Below are positions 62,995 through 64,000 of a stretch of 64,000 bases of DNA, one piece after another. The first letter of the stretch is position 1. Each line of letters begins with the position of its first letter. Below the pieces are notes generated by a model. It saw only the letters and a list, made by a program, of their open reading frames with translations. It was not told the DNA's origin and did no database searches. A program made the translations under genes and the position numbers. This stretch comes from Burkholderia sp. USMB20 (GTDB lineage: Bacteria > Pseudomonadota > Gammaproteobacteria > Burkholderiales > Burkholderiaceae). The stretch lies in NCBI RefSeq assembly GCF_000949135.2, contig NZ_JTAN02000003.1, positions 124,001-188,000 on the forward strand, in the 5' to 3' direction.

Positions 62995-64000
<1,006 letters not shown>

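Overview
The window is high-GC DNA with GC-rich third codon positions. Its gene content is a typical mix for a Burkholderia, most likely the Burkholderia cepacia complex, and probably a secondary chromosome. The pointers are a dense set of LysR/AraC/MarR regulators with divergent targets, tartrate/D-malate genes, an EmrAB/NodT pump, intracellular PHB depolymerase, a DUF3717 protein and an NfrAB-type polysaccharide locus. Genus and replicon are inferred from gene style only. No rRNA, tRNA, CRISPR array, integrase or insertion sequence was seen.

Left part (1-33 kb). The order is a partial methyltransferase, a LysE exporter with a divergent AraC regulator, and a small gene behind a near-perfect Fur box. 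A hipBA toxin-antitoxin pair follows, with four repeated operator-like units upstream. Then come a DmlR-type regulator with D-malate/tartrate dehydrogenase and an MFS tartrate-type transporter, argG, an FUSC protein, a diguanylate cyclase with a Cache-type sensor, a LysP-like permease, and several regulators and enzymes. HutC stands divergently to a histidine-type ABC transporter (hisJQMP-like) with an 18-bp palindrome between them. After a cupin protein and two small secreted proteins (one a His-rich peptide) come phaZ and a glutathione S-transferase.

Central part (31-51 kb) looks like one functional unit. A divergent intergenic region (33966-34931) drives leftward a small secreted protein, a DUF2334 deacetylase-like protein and a glycosidase-like lipoprotein. 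Rightward it drives nfrB (GT2 synthase plus a C-terminal MshEN c-di-GMP-type domain) and nfrA (TPR/outer-membrane exporter). A second glycoside hydrolase converges on nfrA. Further right are wecB (UDP-GlcNAc 2-epimerase) and a second-type glmS, which would supply UDP-GlcNAc/UDP-ManNAc. Three promoters (leftward operon, nfrB, glmS) carry a sigma-54 -24/-12 element, with an 18-bp palindrome of pattern YGWTTCA-N4-TGMAWCR centred 82.5-84.5 bp upstream. This argues for a shared enhancer-binding protein and one regulon.

Between nfrA and wecB sits an orphan motor-like operon: a cyclic-nucleotide-binding protein with a winged helix and FliG-C-like repeats, then MotA-like and MotB-like proteins, then a chemoreceptor. 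No flagellar genes are present. A hexanucleotide microsatellite (40 uninterrupted GRCNTC units plus a degenerate flank) lies just upstream of this operon.

Right part (50.5-64 kb). A decayed amidohydrolase end, cspA with a small companion gene, a TIGR02594-type peptidase-like protein, the nodT-emrB-emrA efflux operon with two paralogous MarR regulators and a LysR gene, a two-subunit aconitase X, two unknown membrane proteins, and an AraC regulator divergent from a 2,4-dienoyl-CoA reductase gene cut by the window end.
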